NCBI RefSeq assembly: GCF_024105735.1 | Contig: NZ_JAAAML010000004.1 | Coordinates: 248,001 to 312,000 of the forward strand | Length of the DNA: 64,000 nucleotides | Direction of reading: 5' to 3' | Source: Parahoeflea alexandrii | GTDB lineage: Bacteria; Pseudomonadota; Alphaproteobacteria; Rhizobiales; Rhizobiaceae | Shown: positions 32,436-41,403 of the stretch, piece after piece | Numbering within the stretch: the stretch's first letter is position 1 | How the letters are laid out: every line of letters begins with the position of its first letter | Notes under the pieces: model-generated | Databases searched by the model: none | Told to the model about the DNA's origin: nothing | Seen by the model: the letters and a program-made list of their open reading frames with translations, nothing else | Position numbers and translations under genes: made by a program

Positions 32436-34835
32436 CTAAGCTTCCGCAACGCCCTCGAACGGCACCCATTTCAGATCGCCGTCGTAGCGCCAGGCCAGGC
32501 GCCCTTCCTCGCTCATCGCGAAGAGATGCAGCCAGCGATTGTCAAACAGGGTGCGCACCTGCTCATGCTTTGCAAGCACATCCGCAATCGCCTCGCGCGG
32601 GGCCCTGATGCAGACCGACAGGCGCAATGGCTCGTGCACATGGGTCTCACCGTCATGGACCGATTGAACCGGGAGCCCGCCGCGCAGCGTTCCGCCATTG
32701 CCTTCCAGCACGCCGACGCCGCCCACGACATTGTGCAGAAGCTTGCTGCCGGCCCCGAAACTGGCCGGCGCAACCGTCGAACCATAATATTGCAGGCTGA
32801 TCCAGCTGGCGACGACGACGGGCGCGGTCAGGATGAGCTCGAGAACACTGAAACCGTTCTTGCTGTCCTGGTGCCAATCGTAATCATGAAGGAAGGCGCG
32901 CCCCTTGAGATCCCGTCCCGAGGTGTCTCCGCGCGGAGCCGCAATGAACGCCTTGCAGCCGGCCAGCGCCCATTCGGGGCGCACTTCCGCCCAGTCGCGC
33001 GAGCGCCTGGCAATCGCAGGCCCATCGGCGGCATGGGGCAGACGCAGGGCTCGCTCTCCGTTGGCCATTTTGCCGGCCGCGGCAAGCCATTTGCGGGCCT
33101 GTTCGATATCTGGCTGATGGGCCTTGCCCTCCACATCCCGGTCATAAAGCGTGACCACATCCGTCGTCGTGTCATGCAGACCGGCAATGAACAACGTGTC
33201 TTCCGGCACGGCGATTCCACGCGGAGCAAGCCCGTGACGGACTTCCGGATCGTTGAGAAGCCGCGCCAGCAGCCGCGCATTGACCTCGCCCGAGTGGCCG
33301 CCGCAGGCGCCGCAGTGCAGTCCGCTCGCGAAGGGGTTGTTAACGACGCTGGCGCCGTGGCCGGCAAGTAGGATCAGTCGGGCAAATCCCTCGGTCAGCG
33401 ACATCGCGCGCAGCACGGTTTCCGCCATCGCAACCCTGGTTTCAAGATCCGGTTCGGGATTGAACCGCGGCGCAGGATCGTTCGGCACGCTTGCTTTCCG
33501 GAGCCCAAAGGCATCGCGTATGATCCTGCCGGCATAGACCGGTCCCATCGCCTCGACGAAGGCGAAGGAGGAAACGGCGGCAAGCTTGAAGCGACCCCAG
33601 GCACGCTTGGACCGCGCGGCGTAGCGCGAGACGAGATCCTCGGGTCCGGAGCTTGCATGGGAGGAACAGGAATGTGCGCCCGGGTTCAGCAGCACCGGCA
33701 GGCGGAGCTCCTCCACGTCGGAGGCGAAGCCCTTGTGGCTGACCGTCATGCCAAAGAAGCCGGCAAAGCCCAGCGTGCGTATCGATGGGTCGACCGATTC
33801 CAGCGCCCGCCGGAAGACTTCCGAGCGGACATCGATGCAGAAGGCTGCCTGCAGGGACGGGCGCGCAACGTGTTTATTCGGCGCTGTTTCAGCCAGCACC
33901 GCTGCAAGATCGCGTTGCGCTGCACGCTCCGCTGCCTCCTGCAGGATTGTATCCACGATACCGGGCAGCTCCGCTTGAACCGGCCTCGCGTGGATGGCGC
34001 GGACACCGGCCCATGCGCCGGCAATAGCTGAGCGATACTGGATGTAGAGCGCTTCTTCCCAAAGGAGACGAATGGCCAGCAGATCGACGATGGTGCGGTC
34101 ACTGGTTCCCTTGAGTTCGGCGCGCCACAGCTGGTAGCGGGCAAATTGCGCCCAGCCTCCCAGGTCAAACAGCAACTGGTGGAAATAGCCCGGCAGTTCC
34201 GCCTCGTTGAGATCGAGGCTATCCACCGCCCGCGCAATGGCGGCTTCAGGGGTATCGGGCGCCTCGGCCACGAGCCGGGCAAATCCTTTCAGCCCGGCGA
34301 TTTCCGGCGTCAGGTCATGGGTCGCGAACGAGCGGAAAGAGGCCCAGGCCGAATTGCCGCGCGGCGCGGCCCACAGGGCCTGTCCTGCATCAAAATAGCC
34401 GGCTGCCCAGATACCGATGCGCTCTGCGAGCAGTGCCGGCCAATCGATACCACCGGCTTCGGCAGCGAGATCTGCAACGGTGTCAAGCGGTTCCGGCTGC
34501 ACCACGGGCTCCGAGGCCAGGGCCTTGAGCGCCGCGATGTCGGCCGGCTTGGAGGCGTCCCTGCAGCTTGCCAGTGCAGCCGACAGATCCGCCTCGGTGA
34601 TCTGGCCCGAGGCCATGCGTTCCTTGTACCAGGCGCGCGGCATGGTGACCGATACGCCGCCGACCCGTCCCAGCAGAGAGCCGGTTTCAGCCAGTGTCTT
34701 GCCGGACTGGCCGAGATAGGGATTGACGGCAACGGAGGACGCAAGTGGCCAGAGCGGCGGGATCTGCCGCGCGGCAGCATCGGCGGCCGTTTCCAGAGCG
34801 GCAAGGTCCGGTCTTTGGATGTCCATGCTTGTCAT
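32436..34835 (-). CDS. dabA: Inorganic carbon uptake protein DabA (UPF0753/DUF2309)
   Basis: A 799-residue DabA protein. The zinc site resembles a beta-carbonic anhydrase: Cys333 and Asp335 ([15 protein letters not shown]), His493 ([15 protein letters not shown]) and Cys508 ([18 protein letters not shown]); the His-to-Cys spacing of 15 equals that of characterised DabA. With DabB it forms an energy-coupled vectorial CO2-hydrating complex at the inner membrane that accumulates bicarbonate. The start overlaps the dabB stop by 4 bases. In heterotrophs such systems supply bicarbonate for carboxylases at low CO2. Confidence 0.93.
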   Translation of the reverse strand: MTSMDIQRPDLAALETAADAAARQIPPLWPLASSVAVNPYLGQSGKTLAETGSLLGRVGGVSVTMPRAWYKERMASGQITEADLSAALASCRDASKPADIAALKALASEPVVQPEPLDTVADLAAEAGGIDWPALLAERIGIWAAGYFDAGQALWAAPRGNSAWASFRSFATHDLTPEIAGLKGFARLVAEAPDTPEAAIARAVDSLDLNEAELPGYFHQLLFDLGGWAQFARYQLWRAELKGTSDRTIVDLLAIRLLWEEALYIQYRSAIAGAWAGVRAIHARPVQAELPGIVDTILQEAAERAAQRDLAAVLAETAPNKHVARPSLQAAFCIDVRSEVFRRALESVDPSIRTLGFAGFFGMTVSHKGFASDVEELRLPVLLNPGAHSCSSHASSGPEDLVSRYAARSKRAWGRFKLAAVSSFAFVEAMGPVYAGRIIRDAFGLRKASVPNDPAPRFNPEPDLETRVAMAETVLRAMSLTEGFARLILLAGHGASVVNNPFASGLHCGACGGHSGEVNARLLARLLNDPEVRHGLAPRGIAVPEDTLFIAGLHDTTTDVVTLYDRDVEGKAHQPDIEQARKWLAAAGKMANGERALRLPHAADGPAIARRSRDWAEVRPEWALAGCKAFIAAPRGDTSGRDLKGRAFLHDYDWHQDSKNGFSVLELILTAPVVVASWISLQYYGSTVAPASFGAGSKLLHNVVGGVGVLEGNGGTLRGGLPVQSVHDGETHVHEPLRLSVCIRAPREAIADVLAKHEQVRTLFDNRWLHLFAMSEEGRLAWRYDGDLKWVPFEGVAEA

Positions 34836-36421
34836 TGGTCATTTCCTTGATTTGCGGAGAGCAGAGGCCGGGTCGACCAGTTGCCGATCAGCCGGTCGAA
34901 GACGGCGTTCGCGTAAAGCCCGTTGGAAAGGTGCACGCGCAGACCGGCGGCGGCTGGATGATCGGACCAGAGCGGAAACAGCGCCTGAGCAAAGGCCACA
35001 AATCCGAAACTTGCGACCGCCAGCACGATCAGCACCCATTCAAGCGGACCCGGATCCGGCGCTGGCGGCAGGGTGCCGGACGTCATCCAGCTGGCCACGG
35101 TGTGCAGCAGGAAATAGCTCAGCGAAGTGACCAGGGCATAGACCGCCATGCGCCTGGTAAGCGCTCGCGGCGCGGCGTCGGCAAGTCCCTGTGCCAGCAG
35201 GTAGGCGACGCCGAAAACAAGGATCGCGCCCAGGGCAATCGCCTGCGGTGACTTGGTATCGTAGCTGAAGGCGAAGCCGATCAGGGCGTAGATCGCCAGC
35301 GCGATCGCAAACGAGCGCACAACCGCCTTGCCGCTGGGGATGGCGATCGGTCCGGGACGCTTCAGCGAGGCCACGGCATCGACGGCCGTGCCCGAGTTGA
35401 GAAAGGCGTGCGCCTTGTAGAGCGAGTGGGCAACAATATGCAGCAAGGCCAACGGAAACAGCGCCAGCCCGCATTGCATGATCATGAAACCCATCTGCGC
35501 AATGGTCGACCAGGCGAGCGAGGTCTTCACCGCCGGCTGGGCAAGCATGGCGAGACCGCCGAGCAGTGCCGTGAAGCCGCCGACCATGACAAGACCAGCA
35601 AGGACGCCCGGCGCGAGCAGCATGACATCGGCAAAACGGATCAGCAGGAAACCGCCTGCATTGATGACACCGGCGTGCAGCAGCGCGGACACCGGTGTCG
35701 GGGTTTCCATCACTTCGGTGAGCCAGCCATGGGTCGGAAACTGTGCCGACTTGAGAATGGCCGCGAGCGCCAGGAACCCGGCCGCCCAGAGACTTCCGCC
35801 AGGTACCAGGCCGTCACGCGCAGCCGACAGGATCTCCGCAATGTCGATCGTGCCGTAACCTGCGCCGAGCAGCAGCACCGCGAAGAGCAGTGCCGCATCG
35901 CCAAGCCTTGCAACGATGAACTTCTTGCGTCCGGCGCGCACCGCTCCGGCTCTTTGGGAAAAATGCAGCAGCAGATTGTGCAGAAACAGGCTTGTGCAAA
36001 TCCATGCGGCGACCAGCAGAACCAGATTGCCGGCGAGAACCAGAAGCATCACCGCAGCCAGAGTGAGACACAGCCACCCGGTGAAACGTCCCTGCTGCGG
36101 GTCTCCGTCCAGGTAATTACGGCTGTAGTGAAGAACCACCGAGCCGATGAAAGACACCAGCAGCAACATGGTGATGCTCAGCACATCGAGCCGAAGGCTG
36201 AAGATCTGCAGCGCGCCAGAGCCCGCCGCCCAGGTGAAGGGTCCGGCAAAAAGCAACCCGGCCAGGCCGGAGATTGCGGCAACCAGAGACACAGTGCCGG
36301 CTACCACCGCGGCGAGATGGGTCGTTGCCGGTCGCAACCCGGGATCGCGCCTGCTCACGGCAAAGGCCGCCACGAGCGCCAATGGCCCGGCCAGGGTCAA
36401 GAGAGTGAATGCGAGTTGCAT
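34832..36421 (-). CDS. dabB: Inorganic carbon transporter membrane subunit DabB (NuoL/MrpA-like)
   Basis: A 529-residue polytopic membrane protein of the proton-conducting antiporter family (NADH_quinone oxidoreductase chain 5-like). [20 protein letters not shown], then [20 protein letters not shown] and [19 protein letters not shown] are the hallmark segments, including the conserved Lys/His channel residues. It couples cation movement to DabA. It is the first gene of the dabBA operon; the divergent LysR gene is 104 bases away. Confidence 0.92.
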   Translation of the reverse strand: MQLAFTLLTLAGPLALVAAFAVSRRDPGLRPATTHLAAVVAGTVSLVAAISGLAGLLFAGPFTWAAGSGALQIFSLRLDVLSITMLLLVSFIGSVVLHYSRNYLDGDPQQGRFTGWLCLTLAAVMLLVLAGNLVLLVAAWICTSLFLHNLLLHFSQRAGAVRAGRKKFIVARLGDAALLFAVLLLGAGYGTIDIAEILSAARDGLVPGGSLWAAGFLALAAILKSAQFPTHGWLTEVMETPTPVSALLHAGVINAGGFLLIRFADVMLLAPGVLAGLVMVGGFTALLGGLAMLAQPAVKTSLAWSTIAQMGFMIMQCGLALFPLALLHIVAHSLYKAHAFLNSGTAVDAVASLKRPGPIAIPSGKAVVRSFAIALAIYALIGFAFSYDTKSPQAIALGAILVFGVAYLLAQGLADAAPRALTRRMAVYALVTSLSYFLLHTVASWMTSGTLPPAPDPGPLEWVLIVLAVASFGFVAFAQALFPLWSDHPAAAGLRVHLSNGLYANAVFDRLIGNWSTRPLLSANQGNDQ

Positions 36422-36466
36422 GCCTGCCTCCGAAACGGTGTTGAAGTGCGCACCGGATAGCAGCAG

Positions 36467-36486
36467 GAATTTGATTTATTAAATTC
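36467..36486. promoter_or_regulatory. Candidate LysR binding site between dabB and its regulator
   Basis: An AT-rich interrupted palindrome, GAATTT-GATTTATT-AAATTC, lies in the 104-base divergent region. The T-N11-A character and the position between dabB and the LysR-type gene are as expected for a LysR recognition site. Supported by position and symmetry only. Confidence 0.45.
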
Positions 36487-36500
36487 ATTGTTTGTGCTTT

Positions 36501-36523
36501 ATCGTTTCTTATTGGAGAACGAT
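36501..36523 (+). promoter_or_regulatory. Inverted repeat spanning the LysR gene's ribosome-binding site
   Basis: ATCGTT (36501-36506) pairs with AACGAT (36518-36523) across an 11-base loop that contains the Shine-Dalgarno GGAG (36514-36517) of the gene starting at 36526. It could be a second regulator site or a weak mRNA stem that limits translation. A six-base stem is short and may be chance. Confidence 0.3.
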
Positions 36524-36525
36524 TA

Positions 36526-37407
36526 ATGAGCCAGCTCAATTACAATCACCTGCGCTACTTCTGGGCAGTGGCGCATGAGGGCAACCTGACACGGACCGCC
36601 GAAAGGCTGAACGTGTCCCAGTCGGCGCTGTCGATCCAGATCAAGAAGCTCGAAGTGCAGGTGGGGCACGCGCTCTTTGAACGCCGCGGAAAGCAGCTGA
36701 TCCTGACCGAAGCCGGGCGGGTGGCGCTGGACCACGCCGACACCATCTTTGCCGCCGGTAACGAACTCATGGGCACACTCAGGGAACGGTCCAGGCAGAT
36801 CAGGCAGGTGATCAGGGTCGGCTCTCTCGCCACGCTGTCACGCAACTTCCAGCTCGGTTTCCTGCGGCCGGTGGTGACGCTTCCAGATGTCGAGGTCGTG
36901 CTGCGCTCCGGCGGGCTTGCCGACCTGCTGCGCGAACTCGAAGCGCTGCGGCTGGACGTGGTTCTGGTCAACCAGGTGCCACAGCGCGATTCCGCGACGC
37001 CATGGATATCGCACAAGCTGGCCGACCAGCAGGTGAGCCTTGTCGGAACACCGGGGCGGGTTGGCGAGACCAGCGACCTGAAGACGCTGCTCGCAGACAA
37101 CCCGATCATCCTGCCAAGCCTTGAAAGCGGTGTCAGAACCAGCTTCGACGCCCTGGCCGACCGGCTTGGCGTCAGGCCCCGGATCGCCGCGGAGGTCGAC
37201 GACATGGCCATGATGCGACTGATGGCGCGCGAAGATGTCGGTCTTGCCGTCGTACCACCGATCGTCGTCAATGATGAACTCAAGAACGGCCTGCTGCGGG
37301 AGGCCAGCCGGCTGCCCGGACTGCAGGAGACCTTTTACGCCGTCACGCAAGTGCGGCGGTTCCCCAATCCACTGGTCAAGCAGCTGCTGAAGACCGACGT
37401 GATCTAG
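36526..37407 (+). CDS. LysR-family regulator (NhaR-like) of the dab operon
   Basis: A 293-residue LysR protein: MSQLNYNHLRYFWAVAHEGN with helix-turn-helix TRTAERLNVSQSALSIQIKKL, then an effector domain (about 90-290). It resembles the NhaR-like group often found beside dabAB. ATG 36526 has GGAG 8 bases upstream. It probably activates dabB-dabA, in response to low inorganic carbon or pH; that trigger is an inference. Confidence 0.88.
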   Translation: MSQLNYNHLRYFWAVAHEGNLTRTAERLNVSQSALSIQIKKLEVQVGHALFERRGKQLILTEAGRVALDHADTIFAAGNELMGTLRERSRQIRQVIRVGSLATLSRNFQLGFLRPVVTLPDVEVVLRSGGLADLLRELEALRLDVVLVNQVPQRDSATPWISHKLADQQVSLVGTPGRVGETSDLKTLLADNPIILPSLESGVRTSFDALADRLGVRPRIAAEVDDMAMMRLMAREDVGLAVVPPIVVNDELKNGLLREASRLPGLQETFYAVTQVRRFPNPLVKQLLKTDVI

Positions 37408-37845
37408 AAACCGGATGGTATGGTCTCCCGCACCAATCGGGAGATGGAGATTGGTTGGCATCCCACCGAATAGGCCCAGAGACTGCGTGGTTGGGGTCAA
37501 AGCCGCGGCATTCGCCCAATAAAGAGGCAGACAGCCGATACGTGTGGCTGCTGGGAAACCGTTGGAAAGCGGCTCCGGTCCATCCGGCTTTGGCTTGACC
37601 AGGTGTTGCTCCCCTTGCGCTTCCAGCGGCCGGCGTCCGAAACCAGCCAGAAACCGGGACTTGTGGCCAAGTATGGTTGAGGGGTGGATCGCCCGGCAAA
37701 GCCTTTCGCATGCGCCGTGGCATCGACGGCACATTCCAGCCTGCACCAGCCGATCTGGCGCAGGTCTTGCTTTGCTGAGCATTGGCGCGTCCGGGCATTT
37801 TCCGGCACGATGCGACGATGAAACGGCACACAAGGCAGACAGCGC
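37408..37845. other. Intergenic region between LysR gene and allophanate hydrolase gene
   Basis: About 440 bases without a supported gene. A short perfect stem, TCTCCCG-CACCAAT-CGGGAGA (37424-37444), directly after the LysR stop may end that transcript, though no T-run follows. The remainder contains open frames on both strands with no recognisable motif. It presumably carries the promoter of the allophanate hydrolase gene. Confidence 0.5.
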
Positions 37846-39597
37846 ATGTACAGTCACAAAACCGCAAGGAATTTCGCCTTCTGGCAAGCGATGTCGCCGA
37901 GCGATGCGGTCAGCCATGCCTTCCGTGCGCACGCCGCCTATGACGATCCTGCAATGTTCATCACCCTGCGAGACGAAACCGATTGCCTGGCGGATGCGAA
38001 GCGGCTGGAGGCCGAGGGGCCAGCGGGCAAACCGCTCTTCGGCCTGCCCTTCGCCGTCAAGGACAACATCGACGTGGCCGGTCTTCCGACCACGGCAGCC
38101 TGCCCGGATGCCAGATATGTGCCAACCGTGTCTGCCTTTGCGGTCGCACGGCTTGAGGCGGCCGGAGCCATCTGCATCGGCAAGACCAATCTCGACCAGT
38201 TTGCCACCGGCCTGGTCGGTGTGCGCTCGCCCTACGGCGTGCCGCGCAACAGCATCCGTGAAGACCTGATCCCGGGCGGGTCGAGTTCCGGTTCGGCCGT
38301 TGCCGTCGGCGCCGGTATCGCCGCGTTCTCGCTCGGTACCGACACGGCGGGCTCGGGCAGGATTCCCGCCGGGCTCAACGGGATTGTCGGGCTCAAGCCG
38401 AGCCTTGGCATGCTGTCGGCAACCGGCATGATGCCCGCCTGCCGGACGCTCGACACCATCTCGATCTTCGCCGCAAGAACCGCGGATGCAGCACGTGCCG
38501 CCTCGGTGGCACAAGCCTATGACGCGGCCGATTTCATGTCGCGTCAACTTCCCGATGCGGGCGTTTCCGCGCCGGGCAAGTCATTCACCGTCGGCGTACC
38601 GCGGCGTGATCAGCGGCAGTTCTTCGGCGATGCGGCCGCACAGGCCGCCTATGAGGCCGATCTTGAGACCCTAGCCGCACTCGGAGGCGAGATCGAGGAG
38701 ATCGATTTCGAACCGTTCCATGCCGTGGCCCGGCTGCTTTATGAAGGTCCGTGGGTGGCCGAACGCTATCACGCGGTCCGCGCTTTGATCGAAAGCAAAC
38801 CCTCGGCGCTGCATCCGGTCACCCACAAGATCATCAGCGGCGCCTCGAAAATCTCCGCCGTGGACACCTTCGATGCGATCTACAAGCTGGCCGACATGAA
38901 ACGGCAGGTCGCACCGGTGATCGAGCGGCTCGACTGTTTCGCCGTGCCGACGTTGCCCGCGGCCTACACCGTAGCCGAAGTCGAGGCCGATCCGGTACAG
39001 CTCAATTCCAACCTCGGCACCTACACCAATTTCGTCAACCTGCTTGACATGGCGGGGATCTCGGTTCCGGTCGGGACACGGTCCGATGGCCTGCCCTCAT
39101 CGCTTACGCTGATCGGCCCAGCGGGATCGGATGCCTTTCTTGCCGGGGTTGGCCAGAGGCTCGAAAGCGGTGTGATCGAGGCAAACGAGATTGCTTCCCG
39201 TCCAGGCGAAATCCTGATCTGCGTCGTCGGCGCGCATTTGAGCGGAATGCCGCTCAACCATGAACTGACAAGCCGCAAGGCTCGGCTGGTCGCCGCAACC
39301 CGCACCGCCCCCGACTACGCGCTCCATGCGCTTTCGGGCACAGTCCCGCCAAAGCCCGGCCTGGCGCGGGTCAAGCCCGGCAACGGCGTGTCGATTGAAG
39401 TGGAGGTCTGGGCACTGGATGCGGCCGGTTTCGGCAGTTTCGTTGATGGGGTGCCGGCTCCGCTTGGCATCGGCACGGTCCGGCTTGAGGACGGAACCCA
39501 GGTCAACGGTTTTATCGCCGAAGGCATCGCCATTGAAGACGCGACCGACATCTCGAGCTTCGGATCCTGGCGGCGCTATATCGCCAGCCGTTCCTGA
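37846..39597 (+). CDS. atzF: Allophanate hydrolase
   Basis: A 583-residue amidase-signature enzyme with the C-terminal domain specific to allophanate hydrolases (about 455-583: ILICVVGAHLSGMPLNHEL, VEVWALDAAGFGSFVDGVPA, PLGIGTVRLEDG). The catalytic triad is Lys72 (FAVKDNIDVAG), Ser146 (PGGSSSGSA) and Ser170 (DTAGSGRIPAG); spacing equals that of AtzF (98 and 24 residues). It hydrolyses allophanate toward ammonia and CO2. No biotin-dependent urea carboxylase is nearby, so the allophanate comes from biuret-type chemistry encoded by the facing operon. Its 3' end overlaps the convergent GntR gene by 22 bases. Confidence 0.92.
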   Translation: MYSHKTARNFAFWQAMSPSDAVSHAFRAHAAYDDPAMFITLRDETDCLADAKRLEAEGPAGKPLFGLPFAVKDNIDVAGLPTTAACPDARYVPTVSAFAVARLEAAGAICIGKTNLDQFATGLVGVRSPYGVPRNSIREDLIPGGSSSGSAVAVGAGIAAFSLGTDTAGSGRIPAGLNGIVGLKPSLGMLSATGMMPACRTLDTISIFAARTADAARAASVAQAYDAADFMSRQLPDAGVSAPGKSFTVGVPRRDQRQFFGDAAAQAAYEADLETLAALGGEIEEIDFEPFHAVARLLYEGPWVAERYHAVRALIESKPSALHPVTHKIISGASKISAVDTFDAIYKLADMKRQVAPVIERLDCFAVPTLPAAYTVAEVEADPVQLNSNLGTYTNFVNLLDMAGISVPVGTRSDGLPSSLTLIGPAGSDAFLAGVGQRLESGVIEANEIASRPGEILICVVGAHLSGMPLNHELTSRKARLVAATRTAPDYALHALSGTVPPKPGLARVKPGNGVSIEVEVWALDAAGFGSFVDGVPAPLGIGTVRLEDGTQVNGFIAEGIAIEDATDISSFGSWRRYIASRS

Positions 39598-40232
39598 ACC
39601 CGGTTGGAGAACCGCTTCCAGGCGCCCTCGACATAACCGATATGGGCGCGCATGGCCTGCTCGGCCGTATCCCGATCGGCGCGCAGGATGGCTTCGACCA
39701 CGGCGGAATGCTCGGCATGCGAGGCGGCTAGCCGGCCCGGCGTTTCGAACTGGGCGCGCCGGAACGGTTGCAGCCTCAGCCGGGTGTTGGCGGTCAGCTC
39801 CATCAGGTAGGAATTGCCGGTGCCCTCGTAGATCGCCGAATGAAACGCTTCGTTGGCAAGCGTGTAGTCCTTGCCACTGCCACTGCGAACCAGGATCGCC
39901 ATTTCTTCATGCATGGCCTGGAGGAAATGGCGCTGCCGCGTGGTCATATTGAGCGCGCTCTGTCCGGCGCACATGGTTTCCAGCTGCGCCATGACGAAGA
40001 AGATATTGGCGAGCTCCTTGTCACTTGGTTTGGCGACAATTGTCCGCCGGTGCGAAGACTGCTGCACCAGCCCGGTCACGCCAAGCTTGCGCAGGGCCTC
40101 CCGCACCGGTGTACGCGAGACGTTGAATTCTGCCGCCAGACGGGTTTCGTCAAGCGCCGTTCCCGGCTCCAGATCGCCGCTCACGATGCGCTGCGCAAGC
40201 GCATGTCGTATGGTCTCGGAACTGGTTGGCAT
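39576..40232 (-). CDS. GntR-family regulator (FCD subfamily)
   Basis: A 218-residue GntR/FCD regulator: SSETIRHALAQRIVSGDLEP, ETRLAAEFNVSRTPVREALR, then a helical ligand domain whose metal or acid-binding residues include SHAEHSAVVEAI. The start at ATG 40232 (MPTSSETIRHA) is chosen because the longer frame adds a Cys-rich stretch that overlaps the upstream intergenic region. It lies 29 bases after the AtzH-like gene, in the same direction, and so may end the BMP/biuret operon and regulate it. Its tail is antisense to the end of atzF. Confidence 0.88.
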   Translation of the reverse strand: MPTSSETIRHALAQRIVSGDLEPGTALDETRLAAEFNVSRTPVREALRKLGVTGLVQQSSHRRTIVAKPSDKELANIFFVMAQLETMCAGQSALNMTTRQRHFLQAMHEEMAILVRSGSGKDYTLANEAFHSAIYEGTGNSYLMELTANTRLRLQPFRRAQFETPGRLAASHAEHSAVVEAILRADRDTAEQAMRAHIGYVEGAWKRFSNRVQERLAI

Positions 40233-40261
40233 GGAGCGGTTGTTCCCGTGGGGACATTCGG

Positions 40262-40645
40262 TCAGGGCGTGTCTATAACACTCACATGTGCTGCTACAAC
40301 CCGCCAGCCATCGGCCATCCTCACCCATGTCTGCATCTGGCGTCCGCTCTTGCCCGGAGCTGTCTCGCGCTCGAACAGCGTAGAGGCGGTGGCGAAATCA
40401 CTTCCGTAGGTGGTTATCACCGTGCGGGAGAGCGTCCGCTCAAGTCCGGACGAAGGTCGTGCATTCCTGAAGGCGAGGATCTCGGCCGCCCCGTAGAGGT
40501 TCTCGCCACCGCCGTAGCGGATCGTGTGCTCGCTTTGCCAGAACAACTCGTCGAGCACCACCACGTCATTGCTGGTCAAAGCCTTCTCGTAGCGGGCAAA
40601 GACAGCCATCACCTCGGCATGCACCTTTGGGTCATTGATGATCAT
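40262..40645 (-). CDS. atzH: AtzH/HpxZ-like protein (1,3-dicarboxyurea decarboxylase family)
   Basis: A 127-residue SnoaL-like alpha+beta barrel protein of the DUF3225 family that holds HpxZ (oxalurate catabolism) and Atz[41 protein letters not shown] and [20 protein letters not shown] are characteristic. AtzH decarboxylates 1,3-dicarboxyurea to allophanate, the step after AtzE-AtzG. It overlaps the cyclo-ligase-like gene by 4 bases. Whether it is AtzH or HpxZ in function depends on the substrate of the AtzE-like amidase. Confidence 0.8.
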   Translation of the reverse strand: MIINDPKVHAEVMAVFARYEKALTSNDVVVLDELFWQSEHTIRYGGGENLYGAAEILAFRNARPSSGLERTLSRTVITTYGSDFATASTLFERETAPGKSGRQMQTWVRMADGWRVVAAHVSVIDTP

Positions 40646-41403
40646 CCGGCTGTCATCCGGTCGCGCAGATCGCGAAGGAACGGAATGGTTTCGAACTGGT
40701 CGTCCTGAACGAAATCCCAGGCCACGCCCCTTGGCCGCGGGGAGGTGTTGCCGGTGACGATCAACTCCTGTTCGGTGGCGACGAAATCGAGCGGGGAATC
40801 GTGGGCCATCATGAAAACCTTGCTGTCGGGCACCAGCTGCGAGGAATGGACCGTGGTCGCCATCGGCGTGTCCGGCCCGATGATACCAAGCTCGCGGAAT
40901 ATCCCGGTCTCCAGATCGGCAAAGCCCGCGCCCTTGCCGGTGCGTCCGCCCTGACGGCTGACCGCGACGGAACCGACAATGCAGAAATCAAGCGGCTCGA
41001 CCTCTTCAAAACCGATCCGCTCGCCATGCATCATGTAGCCTTCCGAGGTGGCGGCGAGCTCGAAGGAGACGCCCCTTTCGATCAGGACCTTGGGGTCGAT
41101 GCGGAGATAGGGAAACTCCCGGGTCAGATAGGGCACCGGTGCATAGAGCATCTTGCCCTCGTAGAGCGCCCTGAGCCGCAGCGGGATCTGCGGCGGATCG
41201 GGATTGCACTTGACCGTTTTCGCACGCTTCCATTCCTCCGTCTGGGCCAGATGCCAGGCGGCCTGGTCAGCGCCGATGAAGTTGGGGATATGGCTCCAGG
41301 TCGGCCCCATCGCGTGACCGCCGTTTTCCAGCTGATCCCAGACCTCGCCGCGCACCGCATCCTTGTTCTCGTCGCGGCCGGACCATTTGCCCTGCTTGCT
41401 CAT
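40642..41403 (-). CDS. 5-formyltetrahydrofolate cyclo-ligase-like protein
   Basis: A 253-residue protein resembling the MTHFS/MTHFSD-like cyclo-ligase family: [73 protein letters not shown], and a [13 protein letters not shown] segment equivalent to the GxGxGYYD loop that binds phosphate. The housekeeping enzyme makes 5,10-methenyl-THF from 5-formyl-THF with ATP; this one is divergent and longer. It overlaps both neighbours by 4 bases inside the AtzE/AtzH block, so it is an integral part of the pathway. It could act on a formyl group or be an ATP-dependent ring-modifying enzyme. Confidence 0.7.
   Translation of the reverse strand: MSKQGKWSGRDENKDAVRGEVWDQLENGGHAMGPTWSHIPNFIGADQAAWHLAQTEEWKRAKTVKCNPDPPQIPLRLRALYEGKMLYAPVPYLTREFPYLRIDPKVLIERGVSFELAATSEGYMMHGERIGFEEVEPLDFCIVGSVAVSRQGGRTGKGAGFADLETGIFRELGIIGPDTPMATTVHSSQLVPDSKVFMMAHDSPLDFVATEQELIVTGNTSPRPRGVAWDFVQDDQFETIPFLRDLRDRMTAG

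Noticed and set aside
36838-38547. Minus-strand open frame (569 codons) across the LysR-atzF gap
   Set aside because: Overlaps both real genes antisense and carries no recognisable motif; not taken as the missing gene in the gap.
37846-39597. Urea carboxylase/urea amidolyase system
   Set aside because: No biotin carboxylase or biotinyl domain near; allophanate must come from biuret-type enzymes.
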